From UBA4416 sp048498515 (GTDB lineage Bacteria > Bacteroidota > Bacteroidia > B-17B0 > Aurantibacillaceae): a stretch of DNA of 64,000 nt. Both the position numbers and the translations under genes were made by a program. Positions within the stretch are counted from its first letter, which is position 1. Each line of letters begins with the position of its first letter. Below the pieces are notes generated by a model. It was not told the DNA's origin. It searched no databases and saw only the letters and a list, made by a program, of their open reading frames with translations. The stretch spans positions 152,030 through 216,029 of the forward strand of contig JBEHXV010000002.1 in the NCBI GenBank assembly GCA_048498515.1, in the 5' to 3' direction. Of this stretch, positions 9,836-19,003 are shown piece by piece.

Positions 9836-9848
9836 CGCAGAGTTTCGC
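9836..9848. repeat. Remnant of dispersed repeat, copy 1
   Basis: The 13-mer CGCAGAGTTTCGC occurs here, just upstream of the ATP-grasp gene, and again at 12735-12747, just upstream of the decarboxylase. Surrounding bases are similar but degenerate (a second CGCAGAGTT follows at about 9858). It looks like the remains of a short dispersed intergenic repeat rather than a regulator site. Confidence 0.4.
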
Positions 9849-9946
9849 GGATTGATGCGCAGAGTTCTACAGATTTAATTATAAATTATTTGCTATTCGA
9901 ATAATAGAGTCTTTTAAGGGGGGATGAGTTAAAGAACCTAATAAAC

Positions 9947-12694
9947 CTATTTGCTTTTTACTTTTGCTTTACTTTCTGTTACGGGTATAATAGGCATTGC
10001 ACCCATGGCCGAAATAATATTCTTACGGTTCAAGGCTTCGGTAGTAAATACTTTTAAGCCAAGTTCGGCCTTATAACCGTGAATCTCCTTTACATCCAGC
10101 GCAATCATAAACCGTATGATCTCAGCGCTCACCACCTGTCCTGGTACCAGTATCGGAAACCCGGGAGGATATGGGATGACAAAGGAGGTAGAAACAAGCT
10201 CTTTATTACCGAGCATTTGTTGCAGGCAATCTTTCAGTAAAATATACTCGCACAATTCTTCTTCATACGCCAAAAAGAACGCTTCACGAATGTTACCGCC
10301 CGGCACTCCGGGTGAGGCTTGGAAGGAACGATGAAAGTGACTGAAATCAGGCAGTGGTGGAACGTCTTTAATGAGCGAAGCGATGTGTTTTTTTGAGATC
10401 TCCGCTTCGCGTTTATTCAATGAGCGGTTGCTTTCATCCAGTTCGTCGGCAATTTGCAACAAGGCGTTTATTAAAAAGGTAACGCTTCCCCTTGTGGTAC
10501 CAATGTTGGTCATGAGCAACACGGTGTTGCGCGATGTTTTGTTTACCTGGATATTGAAGCGGTCCATCAGGTAGCTGTTCTTAAAATCATCGCCGGTAAT
10601 GCCGGCCTTGCCAACCGATAAGGTAATTTTGGTAGGATCGAGCACAAACTCATCTTTTTCCCAGGCTTCTTCCATGCGGTCCCAGCCACCTTCCACGGTA
10701 TAATATTCATTTAAACCGCACTGGCGGAATTCGGAAGGAATAATGTCTTTCACATTTAGCACATGAAAATACTTACTCAGTTTCGGGTGGTCCTGTACTT
10801 TTGACCGAAGCACCATGGCCATTTCAATGGCCTTCTCCACCAGCTCATAACCTTCCAGTTCCACCTGCCTGCGGCCTACATCCAGCGAGGCCAGAATCTG
10901 ATAGTTGGCAGAAGTGGTTGTGTGGGTCATGTATGCTTCCTGGAAATTATCGGCAACCCTGCGGCTGTATTCCTCATCCCAAATCTGGATCATGGAACCC
11001 TGGCGGAAACTGGACAATGTTTTGTGTGTGCTTTGTGTGGCATACACACGGATCTTTACTTTGTCGGGATCGGGCAGGGTGGGGAGCTCCCCGGCCTTTA
11101 ATCCCGCAATGTGTTTTTTATATTCTTCCCTGTATGCTTCGCTGCGGTATTTCTGAAATAGTTTTTGCGCCACATACATGCCGGTGCGTTGCTTGTAAGT
11201 ATAGGTAAAGCTGGCAAAGGCAAACCAGGCTTCATCCCACATAAACACCATGTCGGGTTTAATGGCCAGGACTTCTTCCATAATACGCTCAACGTTATAC
11301 ACCAAACCATCGAAGGTGCAATTGGTGAGCAACAGCATTTTCACTTTATCCAAACGGTTGGCTTTGCTCAGGGCAATTAATTTTTCCTTAATGGTTTTTA
11401 ATGGCACCGCGCCATACATGGAGTATTCCTGGATGGGATAAGAATCGAGGTAGGCCGGGAACGCGCCTGCCAGCACCAAGCCATAGTGATGCGATTTGTG
11501 ACAATCCCTGTCAACCAACACCACATCGCCCGGACGTATCAGGGCCTGTTGTACAATTTTATTGGCGGTAGAAGTGCCGTTGGTGACATAAAAAGTATGT
11601 TCGGCGCCGTAAGCCTTGGCAGCTTTTTCCTGCGCTTTTTTCAAAGGGCCTTTTGGCTGTAGCAGGGAATCAAGCCCACCATTCGTAGCCGAGGTTTCTG
11701 CCAAAAACACATTACGCCCGTAAAAATCGCCAAAGTCGGAGATCCACCGTGATTTGAAAACAGAATTGCCTCTTGAGATGGGCATGGCGTGAAATACGCT
11801 GGTTGGCTTTTTACTATACTCGGTAAGAGCGGTATAGAAAGGTGTTTCAAAACGATCGTTAATGCCGCTAATGATAGTTAAGTGCAACTCCTGCACATCT
11901 TCCATCCGGTAAAAAATGCGCCTGAATGATTTCAGCGTTGCATCTTCAAGGTGCGTTAAAGAGGTATCCGTAATATAATAAATATCCAACTCGGGCCTGA
12001 ACTCGTGAATGTACTTCCCCAGCAGCGGACCTATCTCCGAATCGGAAACATTGGAAAGATCGATCTTTAAAACATTCTGAATAAAAGGACGAATATGTTT
12101 TGTGATATTATCAGACAAATGCAAGGGCGCATAGCGGATGCAGGCTGCCTGAATGTTGGAATTAAAGAAAAGGCAGATCAATGCATCCTGGAAAGAACGC
12201 TGAACCACAATATCGTACGTTAAATTCTCGCTGTGATTAATAACCGCCTTGAACTTGTTTTTAAGAACCACCTCTTCTTTAGAAGAGAGGTCTTCGACAT
12301 ACAATACTTCAAAATAATTTTTTTGCGGCCCGCTTGCCAGTTTGTCTTTATTTCCTTCGCTGCTATAACTGCCATTAAATTTTTCGGATAACAGTTCAGG
12401 GTGCGCGCGATAATTATCGCTTACCAGCAAATGAACGATCTCGGCAACCTGGTTGCTGGTGGCTTTAAATTCGTTTTTTTCTACCGCTTTAATAAGTTTT
12501 CGTACCAGCGGTGCGCCGGGAAAGGAAAAATAATTCTCAATGCTTAGCAAATCTTTAAGCACCGCGTTAAGCTCATTTAAGTTGCTATCAAACACTTCGG
12601 TATGCTGAACACGGGTAATGTGGTTGCTTTTTTCCTTCAGCTCATTCCACAGGTCGACCCTGAGCTGGTTGATGTTATAATGTTCTGAATTCAT
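9947..12694 (-). CDS. PLP-dependent Orn/Lys/Arg-type decarboxylase, long form
   Basis: 915 residues. The fold-type I PLP core begins about residue 320: the phosphate-binding YVTNGTSTANK (about 369-379), DRDCHKSHHYG (395-405), the PLP-ring aspartate in FMWDEAWFAF (Asp487), and the Schiff-base lysine in STHKTLSS (Lys558). This is the signature of inducible ornithine/lysine/arginine decarboxylases, which make diamines or agmatine. The protein is longer than the usual 710-760 residues because about 190 extra residues precede the wing-like domain. It is transcribed ahead of the ATP-grasp gene, so the amine product could be the ligase substrate (inference). Which amino acid is used cannot be decided from sequence. 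Confidence 0.88.
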   Translation of the reverse strand: MNSEHYNINQLRVDLWNELKEKSNHITRVQHTEVFDSNLNELNAVLKDLLSIENYFSFPGAPLVRKLIKAVEKNEFKATSNQVAEIVHLLVSDNYRAHPELLSEKFNGSYSSEGNKDKLASGPQKNYFEVLYVEDLSSKEEVVLKNKFKAVINHSENLTYDIVVQRSFQDALICLFFNSNIQAACIRYAPLHLSDNITKHIRPFIQNVLKIDLSNVSDSEIGPLLGKYIHEFRPELDIYYITDTSLTHLEDATLKSFRRIFYRMEDVQELHLTIISGINDRFETPFYTALTEYSKKPTSVFHAMPISRGNSVFKSRWISDFGDFYGRNVFLAETSATNGGLDSLLQPKGPLKKAQEKAAKAYGAEHTFYVTNGTSTANKIVQQALIRPGDVVLVDRDCHKSHHYGLVLAGAFPAYLDSYPIQEYSMYGAVPLKTIKEKLIALSKANRLDKVKMLLLTNCTFDGLVYNVERIMEEVLAIKPDMVFMWDEAWFAFASFTYTYKQRTGMYVAQKLFQKYRSEAYREEYKKHIAGLKAGELPTLPDPDKVKIRVYATQSTHKTLSSFRQGSMIQIWDEEYSRRVADNFQEAYMTHTTTSANYQILASLDVGRRQVELEGYELVEKAIEMAMVLRSKVQDHPKLSKYFHVLNVKDIIPSEFRQCGLNEYYTVEGGWDRMEEAWEKDEFVLDPTKITLSVGKAGITGDDFKNSYLMDRFNIQVNKTSRNTVLLMTNIGTTRGSVTFLINALLQIADELDESNRSLNKREAEISKKHIASLIKDVPPLPDFSHFHRSFQASPGVPGGNIREAFFLAYEEELCEYILLKDCLQQMLGNKELVSTSFVIPYPPGFPILVPGQVVSAEIIRFMIALDVKEIHGYKAELGLKVFTTEALNRKNIISAMGAMPIIPVTESKAKVKSK

Positions 12695-12734
12695 GATTTT
12701 TTATTTTTTTCTCGCTGAGTTCCTTGGATGCCAC

Positions 12735-12747
12735 CGCAGAGTTTCGC
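12735..12747. repeat. Remnant of dispersed repeat, copy 2
   Basis: Second copy of the 13-mer CGCAGAGTTTCGC seen at 9836-9848. It lies in the 130-bp gap between the VOC gene and the decarboxylase gene. Confidence 0.4.
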
Positions 12748-12824
12748 TGAATGATGTATTATTTTCTCTGCCAAACTGCGCTTTCATATGCGGGTCTTTG
12801 CGAGAGATTGTATTCAGTTTAAAT

Positions 12825-13262
12825 TTAATGTTTGGAATGCAATGCCAGCCTGTTTCCTTCTGAATCAATAAATAAGGCAAAATACCCCGCAGTTTCACTT
12901 AAGAATGTTTTTTCCAATACAACCCTGCCGCCCGCTTCGTTCACTTTCGACAAAACCGAATTAAGGTCATCGCCGCCGTTCAAATACACCAATGGGCCGG
13001 TTTCGCTGGGCACACATCCGTTACCGGTTACAATGGCTCCGCTAATGCCATTCTCTGCCGGAAAAAATCCCATCGCGTAACCGTTCAGTTCAACAGTAGT
13101 GATCTCGATGCCGTAGATGTAATTATAAAAAGCAACAGAGCGATATAAATTATAGGCAGGAATCTCGAACCAGGTCACGAAATTCTTTACAACGGGTTGT
13201 TGTTTTTGTTTCAGCAAGTTTGCTTCTTTGATCCTGCTTTTTAAATTAACGGTTGATCCCAT
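12825..13262 (-). CDS. VOC (glyoxalase/bleomycin resistance-fold) family protein
   Basis: 145 residues. After a basic 25-residue N-terminal stretch, the protein reads as a single VOC unit of paired beta-alpha-beta-beta-beta motifs: FVTWFEIPAYNLYRSVAFY near 28-46, the GYAMGFFPAE strand, GPLVYLNGGDDLNSVLSKV, then GGRVVLEKTFL and a final FALFIDSEGNRLALHS. Members of this type are small metal-dependent or ligand-binding proteins, commonly annotated as extradiol/glyoxalase-like. The substrate is unknown. It is monocistronic as far as can be seen, 130 bp upstream of the decarboxylase start on the same strand. Confidence 0.85.
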   Translation of the reverse strand: MGSTVNLKSRIKEANLLKQKQQPVVKNFVTWFEIPAYNLYRSVAFYNYIYGIEITTVELNGYAMGFFPAENGISGAIVTGNGCVPSETGPLVYLNGGDDLNSVLSKVNEAGGRVVLEKTFLSETAGYFALFIDSEGNRLALHSKH

Positions 13263-13460
13263 GATTCTTGTCTTTAAATAGTACTAGTCTTCTGCAATAG
13301 TAATACGTAAAGATCATTTTTTTAGTTTATAATCTCTAATAATTTGAACTACACATTCGGGCCTTTTACCTCAAATCCTGTTTTTAATGGTTTTTCAGAC
13401 CAAACTCACCGATTTTAACTTTACATTTATGTTGTGATTATTTTGTAAAAAACCAATCAT

Positions 13461-15668
13461 TTGAAAGCGTTAACCGACATATTAAAAACCAACTATTGGC
13501 TGCAAAGCACGCTCAACAGCTATAGTTTGATGTTTTTTTCTCTTAACAACGTGTTCGCCGCACTCATCATTTTGGTCACCTTTTTTTCTCCGGCTGTCGG
13601 GAGTTGTGGTTTATTGGCAGTTGTCCTCATCAATGTGTTTGCTTATTTAATGGGTTTCAACAGAGCAGAGATCCTGAACGGAATTTTTGGCTTCAATGCC
13701 CTGTTCCTGGGATTGGTGTTTGGTTATGAATTTGCCTTTAATGGCACACTGGTTATTTTATTTATAACGTCTATTCTCATTTTGCTTTTAATAACCGTTT
13801 GGCTGAAGGGCCTATTTGCCATTCATAATTTACCATTTTTATCCTTTCCTTTTATCCTCACTTACTGGATCGTTTCCCTGGCATCTTCCAACTTCAGCAA
13901 CATTCAGCTCGACGAAAGTCATGTGTATGCCATTAACGAAGTGGCCAAGGGGCAATCTTCGTCCTGGTATCAATTCATTCATTGCCTGGATAACAGCTCC
14001 TTGCCTTCTTTTGCCCTAAGCTATTTTAAAACCCTGGCGGGTACGTTTTTTCAAACCAGTGTGTTAGGCGGAGCCTTCATTGCTTTTGGCTTGCTGTACT
14101 CTTCACGTATTGCATTTTCATTGAGCCTCATTGGCTTTTACCTGGCTTACTTTTTTTATTCGGTATTTGGGGCCGATGTGAACGATTTGACCTATAACTT
14201 ACTGGGTTCTAATTTTATTTTCATTGCCATTGCCATTGGCTGCTTTTTCCTGATCCCCAACACCTACAGTTATGTAACGGTTGTTTTACTGATCCCTGTT
14301 TTACTCATTGTTTTATTGTCTTTGGGCAAAGTATTATCGGTGTTTCAACTTAAAGCGTATTCGCTCTCTTTTAGCGTGGTATGCACGGCTTTCCTGTTCT
14401 CATTGAATCACCGCTGGCTGCACAAGGGACTATACCTTGTGACCCTGCAGTATTTTTCGGCCGAAAAAACCATTTACAAATACCTTAATTCCATACAGCG
14501 GTTTAAAAACGAGCACCTGTATAAAATTGCCTTGCCTTTTTCGGGCGAGTGGAACGTAAGCCAGGGCTATAATGGAAAGATCACACATCTTGGCGATTGG
14601 AGCAAAGCGCTGGATTTTGTGATAGTGGATTCAAAAAACAAAACTTACCGTGAACCGTTGAATGCCCGTGATAGTTTTACACGCGATAATTTTTACTGCT
14701 ACAACAAGGAGATCTTTGCGCCATACGACGGTTATGTATACGATATTATCAATACCGTGGAAGAAAATGATGTGGGCGAAGTGAACACCGACTACAATTG
14801 GGGAAACACCATTATTATTAATCACCTGAATGGCTTATTCTCGCAGATCAGCCATGTGAAAAAAGATTCCTTCAATGTGTTCATCGGTCAATTCATTACC
14901 AAAGGAACATACCTGGCTACCTGTGGCAATTCAGGCCGCTCGCCCGAACCTCACATTCACTTTCAATTACAAACTACGCCAACGGTTGGCGCGCCAACCC
15001 TGGAGTATCCCATTTCTTATTTTATAGAACGAACAGGAGCTGAGCGACAATTAAAAATTTCGGAAGTGCCAAAAGAAGGCGCTTTTATAAGCAATGTACA
15101 GGTAAATGAATTGCTGGTAGTAAGCTTTTCGTTTTTACCGGGACAAAAAATTTCGTTTCAAAAAGAGAACAGTAATGCCGTTATTACCTGGGAAGTGTTT
15201 ACCGATGCCTACAACAGAACCTATATGTATTGCAAGGAAAGCAAGTCGCAGGCGTATTTTGTAAACGATGGAGTGATGCTGTATTTTACTGATTTTGAAG
15301 GTGACAAATCATCCCTGCTGTTTCATTTTTACCTGGCGGCTTACCGCCAATTACTCGGTTATTACGAAGGGATTGAGGTAAAAGACAATGTTCCTTTGAT
15401 CCAGTTCAACAACAAGCTCATCCGTTTCTTCCAGGATTTTGTAGCGCCGTTTTATTTGTTTACCAAAGCCAATCACAGTTCTTCATTTACCTACGCCGAT
15501 AATATTTACGCGCCGCAAAAGCTCATGATAAGAACTGACATTGAAGCGAGGCTGATGAATTATACTTTCAAAAAAATTAACTATGAAATGGAGCTGAAGG
15601 ACAATAAAATTCAACGCTTCACGATTCATCACAAAAACAAAACCGAAACGTTTTTTACTATATCATAA
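13461..15668 (+). CDS. Urea transporter / M23 metallopeptidase fusion protein
   Basis: 735 residues. The first about 330 residues are hydrophobic and match the urea-transporter family: LMFFSLNNVFAALIILVTFF, ILNGIFGFNALFLGLVFGYEF, and FLSFPFILTYWIV, repeated in the second half as the family's internal duplication requires. Residues about 355-520 are an M23 (LytM-like) peptidase domain: LPFSGEWNVSQGYNG, the zinc-ligand region THLGDWSKALDF, GNTIIINHLNGLFSQISHV, and the closing PEPHIHFQL with the HxH ligands. The remaining about 210 residues are beta-rich and unrecognised. The start is TTG (13461): an in-frame stop lies 15 bp upstream and the first ATG would delete the conserved first helix. The 17-bp gap to the TPR gene suggests an operon. 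The joint role (channel plus peptidoglycan hydrolase) is unknown. Confidence 0.85.
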   Translation: MKALTDILKTNYWLQSTLNSYSLMFFSLNNVFAALIILVTFFSPAVGSCGLLAVVLINVFAYLMGFNRAEILNGIFGFNALFLGLVFGYEFAFNGTLVILFITSILILLLITVWLKGLFAIHNLPFLSFPFILTYWIVSLASSNFSNIQLDESHVYAINEVAKGQSSSWYQFIHCLDNSSLPSFALSYFKTLAGTFFQTSVLGGAFIAFGLLYSSRIAFSLSLIGFYLAYFFYSVFGADVNDLTYNLLGSNFIFIAIAIGCFFLIPNTYSYVTVVLLIPVLLIVLLSLGKVLSVFQLKAYSLSFSVVCTAFLFSLNHRWLHKGLYLVTLQYFSAEKTIYKYLNSIQRFKNEHLYKIALPFSGEWNVSQGYNGKITHLGDWSKALDFVIVDSKNKTYREPLNARDSFTRDNFYCYNKEIFAPYDGYVYDIINTVEENDVGEVNTDYNWGNTIIINHLNGLFSQISHVKKDSFNVFIGQFITKGTYLATCGNSGRSPEPHIHFQLQTTPTVGAPTLEYPISYFIERTGAERQLKISEVPKEGAFISNVQVNELLVVSFSFLPGQKISFQKENSNAVITWEVFTDAYNRTYMYCKESKSQAYFVNDGVMLYFTDFEGDKSSLLFHFYLAAYRQLLGYYEGIEVKDNVPLIQFNNKLIRFFQDFVAPFYLFTKANHSSSFTYADNIYAPQKLMIRTDIEARLMNYTFKKINYEMELKDNKIQRFTIHHKNKTETFFTIS

Positions 15669-15684
15669 TTTTCAGTTATTATTT

Positions 15685-16296
15685 ATGAAATTCAGCACAC
15701 ACCTTTTTTTATTAATGATGGCAGCGTTCAGCAGTTTTGGACAAACCAGCAAGCCGTTAATAAACGCGTTCAAACAATCGTATGAATATGAAGCAGCACA
15801 CAATTACGAAGCCGCGGTTAATGTGTTGACAGCGGAGTACAATGAGAAGTCATATGAGATCAACCTTCGCCTCGGCTGGCTTTGCTACGTGTCGGGTAAA
15901 CAAAAGGAATCGGTGAATTATTACCAGAAAGCAATTACTTTAATGCCCGCGGCTACCGAACCTTTATGGGGCATTATTAACCCTTATACAAAGCAGGAGA
16001 ATTGGACCGAAATAGAAAAAGTATACGGTTCTATTTTAAAATTAGATGCCCAAAATACAAAGGCAAGCTATAACCTGGGCTTGATGTATTATTACAAAAA
16101 GGATTATGTGAATGCCAAAAAACACTTTGATGTGGCACTGAACCTGTCGCCCTTTAGCTATTACAATTTATTAATGAGCGCCTGGACCAATTATTACCTT
16201 GGGAATAAAAACGAGGCCTCAGTGCTCTTCAATAAAACATTGCTTTATAGTCCCAACGATAAATCAGCCCTTGAAGGATTAAGTTTAATTAAATAA
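15685..16296 (+). CDS. Secreted TPR protein (module A)
   Basis: 203 residues with a signal peptide (SSFGQTSKP). The rest is one copy of a roughly 180-residue TPR module: a lead helix FKQSYEYEAAHNYEAAVNVL, the hallmark NLRLGWLCYVSG, a central region with MPAATEPLWGIINPY, then SYNLGLMYYYKKDYVNAKKHF and a closing helix pair ending YSPNDKSALEGLSLI. The same module appears once in the gene at 21239 and twice in the gene at 17714. TPRs bind partner proteins; here the place is presumably the periplasm. It lies between the urea transporter/M23 fusion and the outer-membrane barrel gene, 7 bp from the latter. Confidence 0.8.
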   Translation: MKFSTHLFLLMMAAFSSFGQTSKPLINAFKQSYEYEAAHNYEAAVNVLTAEYNEKSYEINLRLGWLCYVSGKQKESVNYYQKAITLMPAATEPLWGIINPYTKQENWTEIEKVYGSILKLDAQNTKASYNLGLMYYYKKDYVNAKKHFDVALNLSPFSYYNLLMSAWTNYYLGNKNEASVLFNKTLLYSPNDKSALEGLSLIK

Positions 16297-16303
16297 CTCA
16301 GTT

Positions 16304-17575
16304 ATGACTATACATACAAGCAGGATCCTCGCGCTTCTTTTCATGATATGCGTCATTAAGGGTAAAGCCCAGGATACCCTTAACTCAGCCACGGTTGAGC
16401 AAAAAAGCTACCAGCTTTACCTCGATAAGCAGTGGCCGGAATTGATAAGCTATGGAAAAAAAGCGGTGAACAAAGGCTTTGATTATTTTTACATGCGAAT
16501 GCGCATAGGCATTGCGTATTTTGAAAGAAAAAATTACAGCCTGGCAGAAGTACAATTTAAAAAGGCCTTGCAGTTCAACTCGGGCGATGAACTGGCGCTG
16601 GAATATTTGTATTACTGCTACCTGTATACTGAGCGCTATGATGGAGCAAGGTTGCTGAGCAGGCAATTCAATGCAGCCCTGGCTGAAAAGACAGGAACCG
16701 ATAAACAATCTTCTGTTGGGTTTATTATGCTGGAAGGGGGAACTAAAAAAACGGACAGTCCCAGTTACAAAAGTGCCGACCCTAATGGGAAACCAAATTA
16801 TTTTGATCCGCCTACTTACGTTCAGTTAGGGCTTCAGCATTATATTAAAAACCGGGTTTCCTTATTTTATGCGGCCACGTATTTCAGTCAGCAAACATTT
16901 TTGAGCAAGGTAGTGCAGACACAATACTTTGTAAAAGCCGCTGTGCCTTTTAAAAATGGATGGATGGTATCGCCTTCCGTTCATTATGTGCATATTAACA
17001 ACAGCTCGGAAAGAATGACGGCCCCTGCTACGCCCACACCCGGGTTGCCACCACCTCCGCGGCCACAACTCATTAAAACCGTAACCAATGCCGATTATTT
17101 TGTTGGCTCGCTTGGCGTTCAAAAAACACTTAAGAAGTTTACATTCGGTATTGGGACTACTGTTTCTAACATGAACAATGTAACACAGTACATTCACGAT
17201 GGCTCAGTTTCTTACTCGGTTTTAGGAAACAGTAAACTGCTTATTGGTTGCACTGGCTACTTACATACTGTAGATGGGTACAAGAGCAGCAATGTTTCGG
17301 TAGCGCCTTTTATTTATACCCGCCCAATAAGCCGTTTGTCGTTAAAGCTCAGTTACCTTTATAATACAAAGAATAACATTATTGAGGATAACGGTTACCT
17401 GGTTAATAATTCCCCTGACCTCACCAATTCACGGTATTCGGCTTTGGCCAACGTCACCATCAATAAACACGTTGTTGCGTATGGCTTATACCAGATGGAG
17501 TTTAAGCACGAGGCCGTTCAGAATTTTAATTACCGTTACAATGTGTTTGTAGTGGGGCTTAAGTTTATTCCTTAG
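16304..17575 (+). CDS. TPR plus outer-membrane beta-barrel protein
   Basis: 423 residues with a signal peptide (KGKAQDTLN). Residues about 25-130 hold TPR-like helices (YSLAEVQFKKALQFNSGDELALEYLYYCYL). From about 165 the sequence becomes alternating beta strands ending in aromatic residues (YVQLGLQHYI, VSLFYAATYF, FVKAAVPFKNGWMVSPSVHYV, and a final YRYNVFVVGLKFIP), which is the pattern of a 12- to 16-strand outer-membrane barrel with a terminal aromatic-rich strand. A proline-rich loop (PGLPPPPRPQ) occurs near residue 250. I recognise no named family. It completes the plus-strand operon with the transporter/M23 fusion and TPR genes, which suggests an envelope-spanning assembly (inference). 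Confidence 0.72.
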   Translation: MTIHTSRILALLFMICVIKGKAQDTLNSATVEQKSYQLYLDKQWPELISYGKKAVNKGFDYFYMRMRIGIAYFERKNYSLAEVQFKKALQFNSGDELALEYLYYCYLYTERYDGARLLSRQFNAALAEKTGTDKQSSVGFIMLEGGTKKTDSPSYKSADPNGKPNYFDPPTYVQLGLQHYIKNRVSLFYAATYFSQQTFLSKVVQTQYFVKAAVPFKNGWMVSPSVHYVHINNSSERMTAPATPTPGLPPPPRPQLIKTVTNADYFVGSLGVQKTLKKFTFGIGTTVSNMNNVTQYIHDGSVSYSVLGNSKLLIGCTGYLHTVDGYKSSNVSVAPFIYTRPISRLSLKLSYLYNTKNNIIEDNGYLVNNSPDLTNSRYSALANVTINKHVVAYGLYQMEFKHEAVQNFNYRYNVFVVGLKFIP

Positions 17576-17593
17576 AGAAAAAAGTTAAGATAG

Positions 17594-17651
17594 GTGTCAG
17601 TTCGAGTGTTTTTTGTTTGTCCCTTACAAAAAACGTATCGAGAAGTGACAC
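17594..17651. repeat. Dispersed inverted-repeat element (TCAGTTCGAG type), copy 1
   Basis: GTGTCAGTTCGAG at 17594-17606 pairs imperfectly with TCGAGAAGTGACAC at 17638-17651, and an inner perfect pair GTTTTTTGT (17608-17616) / ACAAAAAAC (17626-17634) extends the hairpin. Related elements lie at 24495-24610 and 32464-32540. It is between convergent genes and may stop transcription from either side. Confidence 0.65.
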
Positions 17652-17663
17652 TGTCAGTAATAT

Positions 17664-17691
17664 AAAAGGCCAAAGAATAACTCCCTGGCCT
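17664..17691 (-). terminator. Probable intrinsic terminator of the TPR gene
   Basis: Read on the minus strand, AGGCCA and TGGCCT form a 6-bp stem (17667-17672 with 17686-17691) followed by TTTTATATT. It begins 23 bp after the stop codon of the minus-strand TPR gene. Confidence 0.5.
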
Positions 17692-17713
17692 CTCATAATT
17701 AAAATTCATAGCA

Positions 17714-18910
17714 TTAAAACCCCGTCTTCTTTTTGGTTTCCGATTCAGGTTTTGATCTCAGGCCCAGTAAAGCCGAAGCATTGTTAGGGGAAAAACAAAG
17801 CACCTTATTAAATAAGGCATTTGCTTCGCTGGTTTTTGCCATTTGCAGGTTGGTCCATCCCAGCATTAATAAACCATCCACATCGCATGGGTAAAGGGAC
17901 ACTACTTTTTCGAAATGTGCCAAAGCCGCGGTATAATCTTTTTTGTAATAATCAATCAGGCCTAAATTGTAATGCGTATAGGTATTTAAAGGATCGAGTT
18001 TAAGAACGCCTTCGTAAAAGAGTTTCATCTCGTTTTTATTTCCTAATACAGAGGCAGGATATACAGCGCCCAATTTTGGCTCAATGGCATTTGGCATTAA
18101 TTCGGTAGCTGTTTTATAATAATTTACCGATTCTGTTTGAAGGCCGGCGAGGTAACATAACCAACCCAAACGTAAATTAATGGCATAAGAACTTTTGTCA
18201 TATACTTCTTTCAGGGGAGTAATGGCATTTTTGTAATCCGATTTTTCGGAGAATTCATAGCTTTTGTAAAATGCGTTGATAAGGCTTTCGTTGCCGCTTG
18301 CCGTTTTTTTCAAATTGGTTAAGCCATCCAACGCCGACGGGTCCTTAGGAGCGTAAAGCAGCACAATATTGAAATACTTTTCAGCTTCCGCGTTCTTCTC
18401 AAGATGAAGATAAGTCCAGGCCAGGTTTAAGTTGTTCTCATATTCAAAAGGGTAAAGGCTCACAATTTTTTCGAAATGAGGTAAGGCCTTGGCGTATTCT
18501 TTATGATAATAATACAGGGATCCTAAATTTCCATTAATCATTTTGTTGTTCGGGTCTATCTCCAGGATCTTTTTATCCTGTTCAACCAGCACGTTATAAT
18601 CCGTTAGGTAAGCAGGGTAACTAAAGCCGTAACGCGGCTCAATAGCATTTGGTTTGGCATCAATGGCCCGTTTATAGTAATCGAGCGATTTTTTGGTGAG
18701 CCCGGCTTTATAATACAACCAGCCCAGCCTGATAACGGTTTCATAGGATGTGGTATCGCCCAGGTTCCTCATGGTTTCAATAGCCGGCAGGTACTCTTCT
18801 TTTTTTTCCTGCTCAATGCTTTTGGTAAAAGCAGCAATGAGTTTATCGGTTTGAGCAATAAGTACAGAGCTAAAGCAGAGTGCTATTAAGGTCAGTGTAC
18901 GATTTTTCAT
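17714..18910 (-). CDS. Secreted TPR protein with tandem duplication of module A
   Basis: 398 residues with a signal peptide (SSVLIAQTDK). Two copies of the same TPR module follow one another, about residues 23-200 and 208-385. Both contain the hallmark RLGWLYY/RLGWLCY, a PNAIEPRYG/PNAIEPKLG segment, a YYYHKEYAKALPHFEK / YYKKDYTAALAHFEK pair, and close with APKDPSALDGL / SPNNASALLGL. The module is shared with the genes at 15685 and 21239. No catalytic residues are seen; the protein is presumably a periplasmic scaffold. It is convergent with the barrel operon and just downstream of the hybrid kinase gene, from which a 93-bp gap separates it. Confidence 0.8.
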   Translation of the reverse strand: MKNRTLTLIALCFSSVLIAQTDKLIAAFTKSIEQEKKEEYLPAIETMRNLGDTTSYETVIRLGWLYYKAGLTKKSLDYYKRAIDAKPNAIEPRYGFSYPAYLTDYNVLVEQDKKILEIDPNNKMINGNLGSLYYYHKEYAKALPHFEKIVSLYPFEYENNLNLAWTYLHLEKNAEAEKYFNIVLLYAPKDPSALDGLTNLKKTASGNESLINAFYKSYEFSEKSDYKNAITPLKEVYDKSSYAINLRLGWLCYLAGLQTESVNYYKTATELMPNAIEPKLGAVYPASVLGNKNEMKLFYEGVLKLDPLNTYTHYNLGLIDYYKKDYTAALAHFEKVVSLYPCDVDGLLMLGWTNLQMAKTSEANALFNKVLCFSPNNASALLGLRSKPESETKKKTGF

Positions 18911-19003
18911 AATAGTATATTTAGGGATAGCTAAAGCTAATAAATATTATGAAGCGGGAGAAAAAATTTACCGTTTTAAGCAGGTGCTTTACCTCTATTT
19001 GTA

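Noticed and set aside
12701..12898. Minus-strand 65-residue frame upstream of the decarboxylase
   Set aside because: Overlaps the VOC gene 3' end and a repeat remnant; no coding features.
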